NCBI RefSeq assembly: GCF_900100705.1
Contig: NZ_FNCH01000022.1
Span: forward strand, 30,403-94,402
Source: Pedobacter terrae
GTDB taxonomy: Bacteria; Bacteroidota; Bacteroidia; Sphingobacteriales; Sphingobacteriaceae
Direction: 5' to 3'
Length of the DNA stretch: 64,000 nucleotides
Below, one piece after another: positions 18,760 through 28,474 of this stretch. Below the pieces are notes generated by a model that did not search any database, was not told the origin of the DNA, and saw nothing but the letters and a program-made list of their open reading frames with translations. How positions within the stretch are numbered: position 1 is the first letter of the stretch; each line of letters begins with the position of its first letter. The position numbers and the translations under genes were made by a program.

Positions 18760-19548
18760 ATGATAAAGCGGTATGTCCAATTTCAGCCTATTGTTATTTC
18801 AGCATTTGAAATGAGCAAATGGCGCCACCCTGTACACCGGCATAACCATTATGAACTAATTTATATTGAAAGCGGATCTGGCCAGCACATCATAAATGAA
18901 ATTCCAATCGATTATAAAGAAGGAAATCTTTTCTTAATTGGTCCGGAGGAGGAGCATCATTTTAAAATTGACCAGAAAACACAGTTCATTTACATCAAAT
19001 TTACCGATATATACCTCCATCAAAAGGAAAATAGCCCCACTGGTTTACAACACCTGGAATACCTGATCAAAAGCCGTGAAACACATTTTCTAGGTTTCAA
19101 CTTTACTGCCGATGATCAGTTGATTGTAGAGCATATCATTGCACTCATCCTAGCACTCAGCAAAAACACAATGCAAAATGAGGCTTTGATCTGGTCGCAG
19201 ATCTTAATGCTTTCCGTTATTATGCAGCGTAATATGCCTGAAATTAAAAGCAGTGCAGAACGTTCAAAAAACATTCAAGCCATGTTCTGTTACCTGCACA
19301 AAAACATTTACCAGCCTAAAAATTTAAAAGCAAGTATAATGGCAGCACATTTTAAGCTTTCAGAAGATTATATTGGTCCTTACTTTAAAAGAAATACAGG
19401 CATAACCTTGCGCCGGTATATCCATGATTACCGTAAAAATTTAATCAGACAAAGGATAGAAAGCGGAAGATCTGGATTAAAACAAATTGCTGCAGAATTT
19501 GGCCTTGTTGATGAAAGCCATGTAAGTAAGCTTATGCGAATGGCCTGA
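18760..19548 (+). CDS. AraC family transcriptional regulator
   Basis: 262 aa from the ATG at 18760; the in-frame ATG at 18739 sits on the -7 box. The N-terminal half is a cupin-like sensing domain (HPVHRHNHYELIYIESGSGQ; NLFLIGPEEEHHF). The C-terminal ~95 residues form the two-helix-turn-helix DNA-binding domain (LKASIMAAHFKLSEDYIGPY; LKQIAAEFGLVDESHVSKLM). The protein stops right after the second recognition helix, about a dozen residues short of the usual G-x-x-P-x-x-Y/F-R end, so the C-terminus may be clipped. It is divergent from the PRISE reductase gene, its likely target. Confidence 0.88.
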   Translation: MIKRYVQFQPIVISAFEMSKWRHPVHRHNHYELIYIESGSGQHIINEIPIDYKEGNLFLIGPEEEHHFKIDQKTQFIYIKFTDIYLHQKENSPTGLQHLEYLIKSRETHFLGFNFTADDQLIVEHIIALILALSKNTMQNEALIWSQILMLSVIMQRNMPEIKSSAERSKNIQAMFCYLHKNIYQPKNLKASIMAAHFKLSEDYIGPYFKRNTGITLRRYIHDYRKNLIRQRIESGRSGLKQIAAEFGLVDESHVSKLMRMA

Positions 19549-19746
19549 GGCCTAACATGGTAAGCCTATTCTAAAATCAATGGAGAACAAATGTTTCAGT
19601 AAACTTTGGTGAATGAACATTTTTCCATTGGGCAAGTGAAAAAAGAGATCACGCAGAAAGATTGACAAAAAATGGTCAGTATAGTGTAGCGTCTACCATT
19701 ATCATATCGTTTTACAGAAACAATTCATCTAAATCACAAAACCGCT

Positions 19747-20364
19747 ATGAAAAACCTACTATTGCTATTAGTTACTGTTTTTACAATTGTTTCTTGTAAA
19801 AAATCAGAAAGATACGGTCCGCTAAACTTAAAAAACGGACAGGAAGTTGAACTGCTGGTCAGCCATCGTTATGGTGCAGATAATGATCTGCTATTAAAGC
19901 TACCTGGTAATGTAGATGCTGGCGCTTCGCTATCTGGTTTTGATGAGCGTGAACCTGGCTACACTTACCGTGTTAAAGCGAGGTTTAATCGCGATGAAGT
20001 GCCTTTACAGGATGGACCTGAATATTATTTTGTTTTCGAAAAGGTAATTAGCAAAGAGCAGTATAAAGGAAGTGAATCTTTTATTGTGCAGCTCATCACC
20101 AATTACGTTGTTGGCGGGCCAAATATCAGGCTCAGCAAAACAGGAAACGATTATTATATGATTCCAGATAAGTTACAGCTCACTTATGCCAACAGTACCG
20201 TTCAGAACGAGTTGGAGGAAATCTGGCTGAACGCACAGGAAATCCGTGCAAACTGGCAAAATGGACAACGTCCTAAATGGAAAGCCATTAAAGCTACGGT
20301 AGTACACGATCCGCAGAAATTTGGAAAGGCCTATCTGGTGCAGCAAATACAGTTTATTGATTAA
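19747..20364 (+). CDS. DUF4377-like lipoprotein
   Basis: 205 aa. Lipoprotein signal MKNLLLLLVTVFTIVSC (Cys17). The central part LSGFDEREPGYTYRVKARF followed by YYFVFEKVISKEQY matches the pattern I associate with DUF4377 (GF-x-x-EPGY-x-Y then ...L-x-x-V-x-SK). The remainder is not recognised. No operon partner: 198 bp separate it from the AraC gene and the next gene is convergent. Function unknown. Confidence 0.7.
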   Translation: MKNLLLLLVTVFTIVSCKKSERYGPLNLKNGQEVELLVSHRYGADNDLLLKLPGNVDAGASLSGFDEREPGYTYRVKARFNRDEVPLQDGPEYYFVFEKVISKEQYKGSESFIVQLITNYVVGGPNIRLSKTGNDYYMIPDKLQLTYANSTVQNELEEIWLNAQEIRANWQNGQRPKWKAIKATVVHDPQKFGKAYLVQQIQFID

Positions 20365-20445
20365 TGAGAGTATGGGGCTGAGGTAAAAGGGATCATTTAG
20401 GATGGACATAAAGCCTGCATCCATCCCCTTCACCCAATGCAATTT

Positions 20446-20501
20446 AACCACAGATAAAAAAGGGTGCACACAGATATAATAATCCGTGTAAATCTGTGGT
20501 C
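20446..20501. repeat. Nested palindromic interspersed repeat (ACCACAGAT...ATCTGTGGT)
   Basis: Outer arms ACCACAGAT (20447-20455) and ATCTGTGGT (20492-20500) are perfect inverted repeats. Inner arms ACACAGAT and ATCCGTGT match with one mismatch. It sits between two convergent genes. The pattern resembles the widespread CCACAGAT-type intergenic repeats of many bacteria. Confidence 0.6.
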
Positions 20502-20588
20502 AAAACCTTAACTTCAGTCGAGAGGACGACCCTAACTCTACGTGCTTTGCATCTTCCCTTAGCGGTCTTTCCGGTAAAACAAATGAGA

Positions 20589-21743
20589 TTAGCTCTTTTG
20601 ATCTGCATAGGCAACATCGTAAAGATGATTGGGCTTCAAATAGATCACATTATTTTGAAAATCAAAAACGGTATTAAATCTTTTCAATATATCGGTTCCA
20701 AGGTAATGAACGTTAATACCTGGCATGGGTTTATTTTGTTCCATCACCTGAGCCGGTACATTTTTGAGTTCAAAACCGCCGATTTTTAAACTTTGAAGTT
20801 TTACCGTAGTTACCGGCACTTCATTACCTTTTACCCCATGCATCATTACCTTATTGATCACTTCCATTTTTTCAGTTGGAAACTTCATTTCACGCAGCAA
20901 ATCTTTATCCAGCATAGCCGTACGCTGGTAGCCTAAATCGAACATAAACAGGCTTTTATTTTTGGTTCCGCTTTGCGACATTTCACTTTCTATAAAAGGT
21001 TTATTTTTAATATAAGTGAGCTTAAACCTGGTATATTGTTTACCCTGTAAAATCTCTTTTGGCATGACAGAATGCACCATCATTTTATTTTGATCATAAT
21101 CCAGCACTACAATCATACCATCAAATATATCCCAGCCTAACAAACCATCTGTTTCATTCCCTGCCAATTCTATATCATAAATTTTGCTTTTGTAAGTATG
21201 GTTTCCAATTTTGACATCATAATCGGTATCGTAAAGCCTGGGCTTCGATTTCACTTTTGTGGCCAGTGCAGCGTTAGTAAAGTCTATGTCATTTGCACCT
21301 GAATCAAAATTCATCAACAGCGAATCTGTGCCATTGAAAACGATAGGTAAGAAATTCGTATTGTATTTGTTCACAAAAAAAGGTATCGTGTCATGAATTT
21401 CGGGCGATACTTTACTGAAGTTTTTGAGCATCGGGGCAACGATTTGGGTAAGGCAAGAATCTTTCCCGTTTAATAAAACTATAAATTCCTTTTTTTGCCC
21501 CGGGCTGATGTTGAAAACAATTGAATCAATATCTGTTTTGAATTTTACCGTTTTAGACTTCGTAAACTTACCAGTAGTAAAAACGTCAAGTTTCACTTTA
21601 GGATTAATATACCAGCGTGATATTGCATGATGCTCTTCATAAATTTTTGCCTGACCAGCGCTTGCCTTTACCACTGGCAGTTTGTTCTGAGCGAAGACAG
21701 AAATGTTAAGCAGGAGGGTTAAAACAGGCAATATTCGTTTCAT
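20589..21743 (-). CDS. Secreted retropepsin-like aspartyl protease family protein
   Basis: 384 aa. A signal peptide (MKRILPVLTLLLNISVFAQ) directs it to the periplasm or beyond. Two aspartyl-protease-like half sites are visible: LLMNFDSGANDIDF (D147-S-G) and LFMFDLGYQRTAML (D269-L-G). The end has LGTDILKRFNTVFDFQNNVI, typical of these bacterial families. The second site has Leu instead of Thr/Ser, so activity is not certain. It stands alone; its start region faces the VOC gene divergently. Confidence 0.8.
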   Translation of the reverse strand: MKRILPVLTLLLNISVFAQNKLPVVKASAGQAKIYEEHHAISRWYINPKVKLDVFTTGKFTKSKTVKFKTDIDSIVFNISPGQKKEFIVLLNGKDSCLTQIVAPMLKNFSKVSPEIHDTIPFFVNKYNTNFLPIVFNGTDSLLMNFDSGANDIDFTNAALATKVKSKPRLYDTDYDVKIGNHTYKSKIYDIELAGNETDGLLGWDIFDGMIVVLDYDQNKMMVHSVMPKEILQGKQYTRFKLTYIKNKPFIESEMSQSGTKNKSLFMFDLGYQRTAMLDKDLLREMKFPTEKMEVINKVMMHGVKGNEVPVTTVKLQSLKIGGFELKNVPAQVMEQNKPMPGINVHYLGTDILKRFNTVFDFQNNVIYLKPNHLYDVAYADQKS

Positions 21744-21968
21744 GAGCGATAAATGAATTTAGATTTTAGACTTACAGTGAATTATTGATGGCTGCCATCG
21801 ATACTAAATATAAAAAGAATTGCTAAACTTTGTAATTTTCCATGCATTTAAGTTTGGAGCAACGATAAACCATCTTGAGTTGTTTAAATGATTAGCATCC
21901 TACATTTCAGTCGCGTTTAACCCCTTAACTTGTCGTTTTTGCACACGAACATCTTTAAGCAACGGTAG

Positions 21969-21976
21969 TATCTTTG
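21969..21976 (+). promoter_or_regulatory. -7 promoter box (TATCTTTG) for the VOC gene
   Basis: Exact TAnnTTTG match 23 bp before the ATG at 22000; no good -33 element seen. Confidence 0.4.
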
Positions 21977-21999
21977 GATAACTAAATAAGAAAACAATT

Positions 22000-22413
22000 A
22001 TGGCAACTCAAATTTTTGTAAACCTGGCTGTTAACGATCTTGACCGATCTATAGCATTTTTCACCAAACTCGGTTATACTTTTAACGCGCAATTTACCAA
22101 CGAAAAAGCAACCTGTATGATCATCAGCGATACGATTTACGTGATGCTGCTCACCAGAACTTTTTTCCAAACCTTTACCGAAAAAGAAATTATAGATGCC
22201 CACAAAGCCATAGAAACCTCTCTTGCCATATCAGCCGATAGTAAAGAGGCGGTTAACGAAATGGTAGATAAAGCGGTAGCTGCCGGTGCCACTATACCTA
22301 ATCCGGCTACTGATTACGGATTTATGTACCAGCACAGTTTTGATGACCTTGATGGCCACCATTGGGAATATGTATGGATGGACCCGAACGGCATGCCTCA
22401 ACAGCAAGAGTAA
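22000..22413 (+). CDS. VOC family (glyoxalase/bleomycin-resistance fold) protein
   Basis: 137 aa, no signal peptide. Two beta-alpha-beta-beta-beta modules: IFVNLAVNDLDRSIAFFTKL at the start and a second with FMYQHSFDDLDGHHWEYVWM at the end. The final DLDGHHWE has the usual Glu metal ligand. This subgroup is often annotated as 'glyoxalase/extradiol dioxygenase-like'; the substrate is unknown. It is a single-gene unit with its own -7 box. Confidence 0.88.
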   Translation: MATQIFVNLAVNDLDRSIAFFTKLGYTFNAQFTNEKATCMIISDTIYVMLLTRTFFQTFTEKEIIDAHKAIETSLAISADSKEAVNEMVDKAVAAGATIPNPATDYGFMYQHSFDDLDGHHWEYVWMDPNGMPQQQE

Positions 22414-23032
22414 TTTAGATGTGACTTTAAGAGCCTATTTAATTTTTATTACAAAATAGCCTTTGCTGTCACACCGAGGGTTAATTAATTGTTTAAAATC
22501 AATATGAGGGACATATAATTGTCTTCTCTTGTCCCAGGGACGCGGTCCTGCCTCGGCTCGCCGCCGCCCAAGGGCTCTTTCTTTTTGGCATCAAAAAGAC
22601 CAGCGAAGCTAGCCTGGATTTCGATTTCTTGTGATGGATATTCGCGCTATTTTTGCGTTTTTGGAAGAATCGTATTATCGATTCGACGTTATTCTCTTCC
22701 AATAATTAACAGTCCAAATGCTGCAAGGTATCGACTAGCCTTTGTTTACCACCTTAACTTAAGTGGTGAGCATGCCGTTAGACAGGCAAAAAGTGGAAAT
22801 AGGAATTAGCAAGTTTGGCAAGCTGCATTTCCACTATTCGCACCTCATCTTTCCCTTCTCGAAGCAAATTGTAGCCTTATTATCGAAATTAGCTTCTTTT
22901 GGTAAGAAACAAGATTGAATTAAAATTCATGTTGAAGCTTTTTCAGTATATCAATTATTTCCACAAAGTACATTATTATTGCACGATTTAATTTTTTGCT
23001 TGATATTTGAGTTTAGGTTTTGTACTGTCTTT
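22414..23032. other. 619-bp intergenic stretch with a GC-rich repeat-like island
   Basis: No credible gene. Around 22465-22481 is GTCACACCGAGG, reminiscent of short dispersed repeats in Bacteroidota. A GC-rich island (about 22530-22640) contrasts with the AT-rich flanks. The remainder is AT-rich with no hairpin terminator I can defend. Confidence 0.5.
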
Positions 23033-23776
23033 TCAGAATGTCATTGATAATCCTACCCCATATGCCCCTTGATTATAAAAAGGCATGATGGTTCCGTTTA
23101 TTTTATCATTGAAAATCGTTTTCTTAATTAATGGGTGAATCCAATAAGCAATTTTGGTACTTAAAATTCCGATTCCCGCGCCTGCTGCAACATCCGTAAG
23201 CCAATGCTTTTCGTTGGACATCCTAAAAAGTCCTGTGCCGGCTGCGACCAGGTAGCCGGTAACACCATACCAATCCGATACATCTTTATATTCCTGATAT
23301 AGAAATTCGGCACCCATAAAAGCCGTAGCGGTATGTCCAGATGGAAATGACCTTATGTCTGCGCCATCCGGCCTGGTAACTTTTGAAGTTTTTTTTATGA
23401 TGTTTACAGAACCACCCATTAGGAGATATGCCGTTGCTAAAACGATAGTCCTATCTTTAAAATTGTTTTTTCCTTGTATGCCTAACGCATTTAGTGCATA
23501 AACAGATAAAAGCGGGCTATATTGAGCATAATCGTCCCAGTTTACTTTCTTATCATCATGGTCCCTGAATTCATTTTTTGTACTCCTGTTGATGTCCTTT
23601 AAAGCAGGGCTTACAAGACCAACAACTCCGTATCCGATTAAAGCAGTTGGAATGATAAGCGATTTGTATTTGAACTGAATATTTTTATTGTTTATCGTTG
23701 AGTCAATTGAAACGCTTTGTCCGTTAACCTGTAAAACAGATAAAAATAGAAAAAGCACAATTATTATTTTATTCAT
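23033..23776 (-). CDS. PAP2 family membrane/periplasmic phosphatase
   Basis: 247 aa with a signal peptide (MNKIIIVLFLFLSVLQVNGQ). The three PAP2 motifs are present: KKTSKVTRP (128-136), FPSGHTA (144-150, catalytic His148) and R185-x5-H191 in FRMSNEKHW. It probably dephosphorylates lipid phosphates such as phosphatidate or undecaprenyl pyrophosphate in the envelope. Not linked to an operon; the next gene downstream of it on the same strand is beyond a 600-bp gap. Confidence 0.9.
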   Translation of the reverse strand: MNKIIIVLFLFLSVLQVNGQSVSIDSTINNKNIQFKYKSLIIPTALIGYGVVGLVSPALKDINRSTKNEFRDHDDKKVNWDDYAQYSPLLSVYALNALGIQGKNNFKDRTIVLATAYLLMGGSVNIIKKTSKVTRPDGADIRSFPSGHTATAFMGAEFLYQEYKDVSDWYGVTGYLVAAGTGLFRMSNEKHWLTDVAAGAGIGILSTKIAYWIHPLIKKTIFNDKINGTIMPFYNQGAYGVGLSMTF

Positions 23777-23912
23777 TTAGTTTATTACAATTACAAAGAA
23801 AAATTTGTGTCTATTTGAACTATGGTATTGCTGAACTTCCTCCAAATATGATGTGAACGGAATTCTGGTCTGGCGAATAACACGTGATCTTTATTCCGCC
23901 CACAAAACTTGG

Positions 23913-24734
23913 TTACTTTATCTTATAGCTTTTAGTGTCTACTTCGGCCAGTCTGAAATAGCCTAAAGCGTAATGATTGCTATTGGTCTGATTGATAATA
24001 TTACCGCGGACTGTACCTGGTGTTGTAGGAAAAGGATTGCCATCATTGCCAGTAGCTAATATTAATTTGAATAGGTAATTGTAATAGCTTTCTGAAATTC
24101 CGTACAGTTTAAAGTCTACCTGGTCCCCGGCTTTTAACTTTTCATGCGAAAAGGACTCCTGCATTAAATTGCCATTAGTGTGTTCATCATCTTCAACTTC
24201 AAGCTCGGGGAACGGCGAATACGGCTGACTAATACTGTTTAGATAAAAATTTGCCTGACTTGCATTATCCTTATAGGAAAAGGTTACTTCAATTTCATCG
24301 CCCATTTCACCTCCTTTGTTGTTCTGATCAATATTGTCTTCAATTTTTGGAACAGGGGTAAATGTTTCTGATGCAGTATAGGTTTCGCCGTTTAATACAA
24401 TTTTTAAATTATAAGCCTGGCCGACAACGGGAAGGAAATTGTGACAAACATATTGCCCCGTTCCGGGAGTTTCTACAAAATTAAAGACCGTATTTGATGC
24501 ATTTGTCACAGTAACTACTGCTCCCGAAACGCTCGGGAATTCGGAACTGTAATAACCTGTTGTTGTCGACAATATAATTTTTTGTTCATTTCCCGTTGTA
24601 TTTTTAACCCAATCTATAGATGCATCTATAACCAATCTTGGCGATGCTGTTGTAAGAGGCACATTAATGGCTTTTTCGCATCCTGTCACAAACAGTGCAA
24701 CGGATAGAATTATAATTTTTTGTAGTAGTTTCAT
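23913..24734 (-). CDS. DUF4249 family lipoprotein
   Basis: 273 aa. Lipobox VTGC (Cys19). Typical DUF4249 layout: CEKAINVPL then PRLVIDASIDW, followed by GAVVTVTNASNTVFNF and the YTASETFTPVPKIE block. DUF4249 proteins are outer-membrane lipoproteins nearly always encoded beside a TonB-dependent receptor, and this one starts 31 bp after the receptor stop. It is probably a surface accessory of that receptor; ligand unknown. Confidence 0.9.
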   Translation of the reverse strand: MKLLQKIIILSVALFVTGCEKAINVPLTTASPRLVIDASIDWVKNTTGNEQKIILSTTTGYYSSEFPSVSGAVVTVTNASNTVFNFVETPGTGQYVCHNFLPVVGQAYNLKIVLNGETYTASETFTPVPKIEDNIDQNNKGGEMGDEIEVTFSYKDNASQANFYLNSISQPYSPFPELEVEDDEHTNGNLMQESFSHEKLKAGDQVDFKLYGISESYYNYLFKLILATGNDGNPFPTTPGTVRGNIINQTNSNHYALGYFRLAEVDTKSYKIK

Positions 24735-24765
24735 TTTTATCTTTTTATAAATAGGTGAGTTGCAC

Positions 24766-27141
24766 TTAAAATTTTACGTTGTAGGTTACACTAGGGACAA
24801 TACCAAAAATGGATACTCTTCGTGTTTCACTTGTTCCAGTATCTTCATTCTGTCTGAAAGAATACGATGCTGCATTGTTTCTGTTGTAAAGATTATAGAT
24901 GCTGAAATTCCATTCACCCTGCCATCCTCTTTTCTTGTCGGGTTTAGGCGTATAAGTTGCAGATACATCTATGCGGTGGTATGCAGCTAAAGAATTTTCA
25001 TTTCTTACTCCGTAACTCACAACATTTACGCCCTGATACAGGTATTTTCCATCAGGAAATGTCGCTGCTTTTCCGCTCTGAAAGGTTAAAATAGCTCCAA
25101 ATGACCATTTCGGACTTACGGCATAAGCGCCCGTAACAGATAAATTATGCCGTTTGTCATAATTTGCCCTGTACCATTCTCCGTTGTTTATACCCGATTC
25201 TTCTGCATTTCTACCCGGTGTCCTTTGTTGTGCCTTAGAAAGCGTATAGGAAACCCAGCCCGTCAGCTTTCCTGTATTCTTTTTCAACATCATTTCCAGA
25301 CCATACGCTCTTCCTTCGCCGTTTAAAAGCACACTTTCTACAGCATCGATTCCCAATAAATCTGCTCCGTCAATGTAATCTGACTTGTTTTTCACTTTTT
25401 TATAGAATGTTTCAGTTTCCAAAGAATATTTACCGTCTTTAAAATTGTGAAAGTACCCCAGTGCTACCTGATCTAAAATTTCCGGTTTAAGGTATTGGTC
25501 AGAAGGCGCCCATATATCGAGCGGGCTTGCAGAAGCAGTATTGGAAATTAAATGAACATATTGGCTCATTCTGTTGTAACTAGCCTTAATGGACTGGTCA
25601 TTGTTTAGCGAATAAGCTATTGCAAGTCTTGGTTCCAGGTTGTTAAAACTGGCTATCTTTTTATTTTTCGCATAGTTAATTGTTCCTGTTGGCCTAGCCT
25701 CTTCATACATATGAAGTTCCTTATTGTAAACAACCGGTTGATTGTTAGCATAGGTGTACACTTGCTGCGCACCTAATCTTTGAAAATTACTGTAGCGAAG
25801 TCCGTAATTCAGTGATAATTTTTCGGAAAGGTTTTGTTCGGCACTGATATAGGCGGCATTTTCAAAGGCATATTTTTTGGCCAACTGATCCGGATTGACA
25901 GCTGAACTCGCATTAAAAGGTCTGATTGTTCCAGGATTAAAATTGTAGTAAATTGAATTTATACCATAATTTAAAGTCAGGTTATTTGAAACATAATGTT
26001 TAAAATCATATTTAAAATTGTAATTTTTAACCTCTGCTTTCCAGTCAAGACCAGCAGATTTTACTTTAATCCTGTAGTCATAATCACTATAAATGGCAGA
26101 TGCGTTGGAGAAAATCTTGTCTGAGAATATATGGTTCCACCTGAGGTTAAAAAGTTTGTTACCGTAGGTGTTTATGAAACTGTTATTAAAATTCAGATTG
26201 TCGTTGCCAAAGTACCCCGATACAAAAACATTGTTTTTATCGTTGAATTTGTAATTGAACTTAGTGTTCAAGTCATAGAAATAGGCTGAATTTGGTTCAT
26301 TTGCCATTTTCAAAAAAAGATGCGCGTAAGAACCTCTACCCGCAACCACGAAAGAACTTTTATCTTTAACGATAGGACCTTCAACCAACAGCCGGCTTGA
26401 GACTAATCCGATCCCCGCATTAACATGATACTCTTTGTTGTTTCCTTCTTTTTGATAAATATCAAGTACTGAAGATATACGGCCTCCAAAATTTGCGGGG
26501 ATTCCTCCTTTGTAAAGTTTTAAATCTTTGATTACATCTGAATTGAAAACAGAAAAGAATCCGAATAAATGCGAAGTATTATAAACAACGGCCTCATCAA
26601 GCAACACCAGATTTCCATCAACAGAGCCTCCCCTGACATTGAAGCCCGATGCGCCTTCCTGGGCATTGGTAACACCTGGAAGCTGTAAGATCGATTTTAA
26701 GACGTCTACTTCGCCCAGAACGGCCGGCATCTTTTTTATCGTTGCAATTGACAGTCTATTGGTACTCATTTCAGGTTTTCGGATATTTTCTTTTGCTGAA
26801 TTGCTTTTAACTACGACTTCACCCAATGTTCTACTGTTTTCAGTCATACTAAAGTTCCTTTTTGTGTTTTCGGTCAGTGTAATCTTCTCTTCTATATGAT
26901 CAAAACCAAGGTGGCTTATGATAATCGTATAAGTTCCTTTTGGTAATGTGGTCGTAAAAAATCCATAAGAATTGGTCGTAATGCTTATTTTCGATTCCGG
27001 AATGTAAATAGTCACGCCAATGAGTGTCTCGGTATTGGACTTGTTTGATATAGTCCCGCTGAGGGTAACTTTTTCCTGCGAATACGCATGGCCTGCAAGG
27101 GCAAAAAAGAGTGCTAGAAAGGATAGGATTCTACTTTTCAT
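24766..27141 (-). CDS. TonB-dependent receptor with CarboxypepD regulatory domain (DUF4249 partner)
   Basis: 791 aa. Signal peptide to about residue 21, then a carboxypeptidase-like Ig domain (VTLSGTISNKSNTETLIGV, ~25-105), a plug (NRLSIATIKKMPAVLGEVDV; GFNVRGGSVDGNLVLLDEAV) and the beta-barrel ending in SVTYNVKF. It is shorter than SusC proteins and lacks SusC plug signatures. It heads a two-gene unit with DUF4249, and is divergent from a LytS/LytTR pair that could sense its ligand. A 17-bp imperfect palindrome lies 29 bp upstream of the start. Confidence 0.93.
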   Translation of the reverse strand: MKSRILSFLALFFALAGHAYSQEKVTLSGTISNKSNTETLIGVTIYIPESKISITTNSYGFFTTTLPKGTYTIIISHLGFDHIEEKITLTENTKRNFSMTENSRTLGEVVVKSNSAKENIRKPEMSTNRLSIATIKKMPAVLGEVDVLKSILQLPGVTNAQEGASGFNVRGGSVDGNLVLLDEAVVYNTSHLFGFFSVFNSDVIKDLKLYKGGIPANFGGRISSVLDIYQKEGNNKEYHVNAGIGLVSSRLLVEGPIVKDKSSFVVAGRGSYAHLFLKMANEPNSAYFYDLNTKFNYKFNDKNNVFVSGYFGNDNLNFNNSFINTYGNKLFNLRWNHIFSDKIFSNASAIYSDYDYRIKVKSAGLDWKAEVKNYNFKYDFKHYVSNNLTLNYGINSIYYNFNPGTIRPFNASSAVNPDQLAKKYAFENAAYISAEQNLSEKLSLNYGLRYSNFQRLGAQQVYTYANNQPVVYNKELHMYEEARPTGTINYAKNKKIASFNNLEPRLAIAYSLNNDQSIKASYNRMSQYVHLISNTASASPLDIWAPSDQYLKPEILDQVALGYFHNFKDGKYSLETETFYKKVKNKSDYIDGADLLGIDAVESVLLNGEGRAYGLEMMLKKNTGKLTGWVSYTLSKAQQRTPGRNAEESGINNGEWYRANYDKRHNLSVTGAYAVSPKWSFGAILTFQSGKAATFPDGKYLYQGVNVVSYGVRNENSLAAYHRIDVSATYTPKPDKKRGWQGEWNFSIYNLYNRNNAASYSFRQNEDTGTSETRRVSIFGIVPSVTYNVKF

Positions 27142-27169
27142 TTATTAATCTTTAGAGTTAAATGTTAAA

Positions 27170-27186
27170 TACTTTTGGCTAAAGTA
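27170..27186. promoter_or_regulatory. Imperfect palindrome upstream of the TonB receptor
   Basis: TACTTTTGGCTAAAGTA reads nearly the same on both strands (one mismatched pair). It lies 29-45 bp upstream of the receptor start and could be an operator for the divergent LytTR regulator or another factor. Confidence 0.3.
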
Positions 27187-27398
27187 TATTTTTGCTGAAC
27201 CCGTATATTTTATATATACTAAATGCCTTACATTATATATTAAAGCTGCTTTTACATCTAGTAAAATAAATGCACACAAAGATTTTAGCTGCGAAGCGGG
27301 TTTTTAACTCATAGAAAAGGCTTACCACGTTAAATCTTATTTTGGTATATAATTCATGTGCTTTTGTATAGTAAAAATTTATATTTCTTGGGTATTGT

Positions 27399-27406
27399 TA
27401 ATTTTG
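27399..27406 (+). promoter_or_regulatory. -7 promoter box (TAATTTTG) for the two-component operon
   Basis: Exact TAnnTTTG match 19 bp before the ATG at 27426. No clear -33 box at standard spacing. Confidence 0.35.
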
Positions 27407-27425
27407 CCTGAAATCTAATAGGCTT

Positions 27426-28472
27426 ATGAATAAAACTTTACACAGAAAAACTATGGATGCCAATTGGATGCTTCAGTTGATCATTTCAAAAAAATGCCGA
27501 TTTAAACGCCATTTGTTACTAATCGCATTTTGTATTGTTGTTTTGTATTACAGTCCGCCAGACTATATAGAGCCTTTTGAAACCTATAACCGACTCGTTA
27601 TTTTTTTTCAGATCACTTTATTGGCCTACAGTAATATGTATTTTTTTGTTCCTAAATTTTTGTTTAGAAAAAAATACCTGAGTTATGGTCTTTTCATGCT
27701 GTCAAGCATGGTTCTTTCATTTTACATTCATGAAATTTTTTCATGGTTTTTTAAACCTGATTTACTGCCTTATCAGGATGACAGTATTAACTTTTTTACC
27801 TTTTCGTTTATGATTATGATGCTAATTATTGCATCAGCAGCAGTTAAATTATTCCAGCAGTGGATAGCTGATGCTCAACTCATTCATGATCTGGACCTGG
27901 CGAAAACTAATGCAGAACTGGAACAGCTAAAAAATCAGATCAATCCGCATTTCCTTTTTAATATGCTCAACAACGCTAATGTTTTAATTGAGGATGATCC
28001 TAAAAAAGCTTCGCAAGTTTTGATGAAACTAAGTGATCTGCTTCGTTATCAGCTTTATGACAGCTCTAGAGACCAAGTATTATTAACTTCAGAAATCCAT
28101 TTTTTAGAAGACTTTTTAAACCTGGAAAAAGTTAGACGGGATAATTTTAATTTTTTAATATCCAAAGAAGGTGAATTGAGCGGCGTGCAGGTTCCGCCCT
28201 TATTATTTATCTCATTTGTCGAAAATGCTGTAAAACATAATAATGATTCAGCGAAATTATCTTATGTAAATTTGTTTTTCGATGTCCGCCATACTGAGCT
28301 TTATTTCAAATGCATAAACTCAAAACCCGCTGTAAAAGCAGTTAATAAATCCGGGGGATTAGGTCTGACCAATATTAAAAGAAGATTAGAACTTCTGTTC
28401 CCTTCTTCACATGATTTGAAAATTGAAGACAATTCGGAAACATACTGCGTTACCTTAACTCTAAAATTATAA
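27426..28472 (+). CDS. LytS/YehU-type sensor histidine kinase
   Basis: 348 aa. Four hydrophobic segments in the first ~140 residues (for example LLLIAFCIVVLYY; MIMMLIIASAAV) anchor it in the inner membrane without a large sensory domain. The His_kinase domain follows with QINPHFLFNMLNNANVL (phospho-accepting His175) and LRYQLYDSS; a HATPase-like end contains SFVENAVKHN and GGLGLTNIKRRLELLF. It ends 2 bp before the response regulator start, so the two are co-translated. An internal ATG at 27453 is an alternative start. Confidence 0.93.
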   Translation: MNKTLHRKTMDANWMLQLIISKKCRFKRHLLLIAFCIVVLYYSPPDYIEPFETYNRLVIFFQITLLAYSNMYFFVPKFLFRKKYLSYGLFMLSSMVLSFYIHEIFSWFFKPDLLPYQDDSINFFTFSFMIMMLIIASAAVKLFQQWIADAQLIHDLDLAKTNAELEQLKNQINPHFLFNMLNNANVLIEDDPKKASQVLMKLSDLLRYQLYDSSRDQVLLTSEIHFLEDFLNLEKVRRDNFNFLISKEGELSGVQVPPLLFISFVENAVKHNNDSAKLSYVNLFFDVRHTELYFKCINSKPAVKAVNKSGGLGLTNIKRRLELLFPSSHDLKIEDNSETYCVTLTLKL

Positions 28473-28474
28473 GA

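Noticed and set aside
22499..22809. Overlapping small frames on both strands in the GC-rich island
   Set aside because: No ribosome-binding context and no family motif; open frames are explained by the GC-rich composition.
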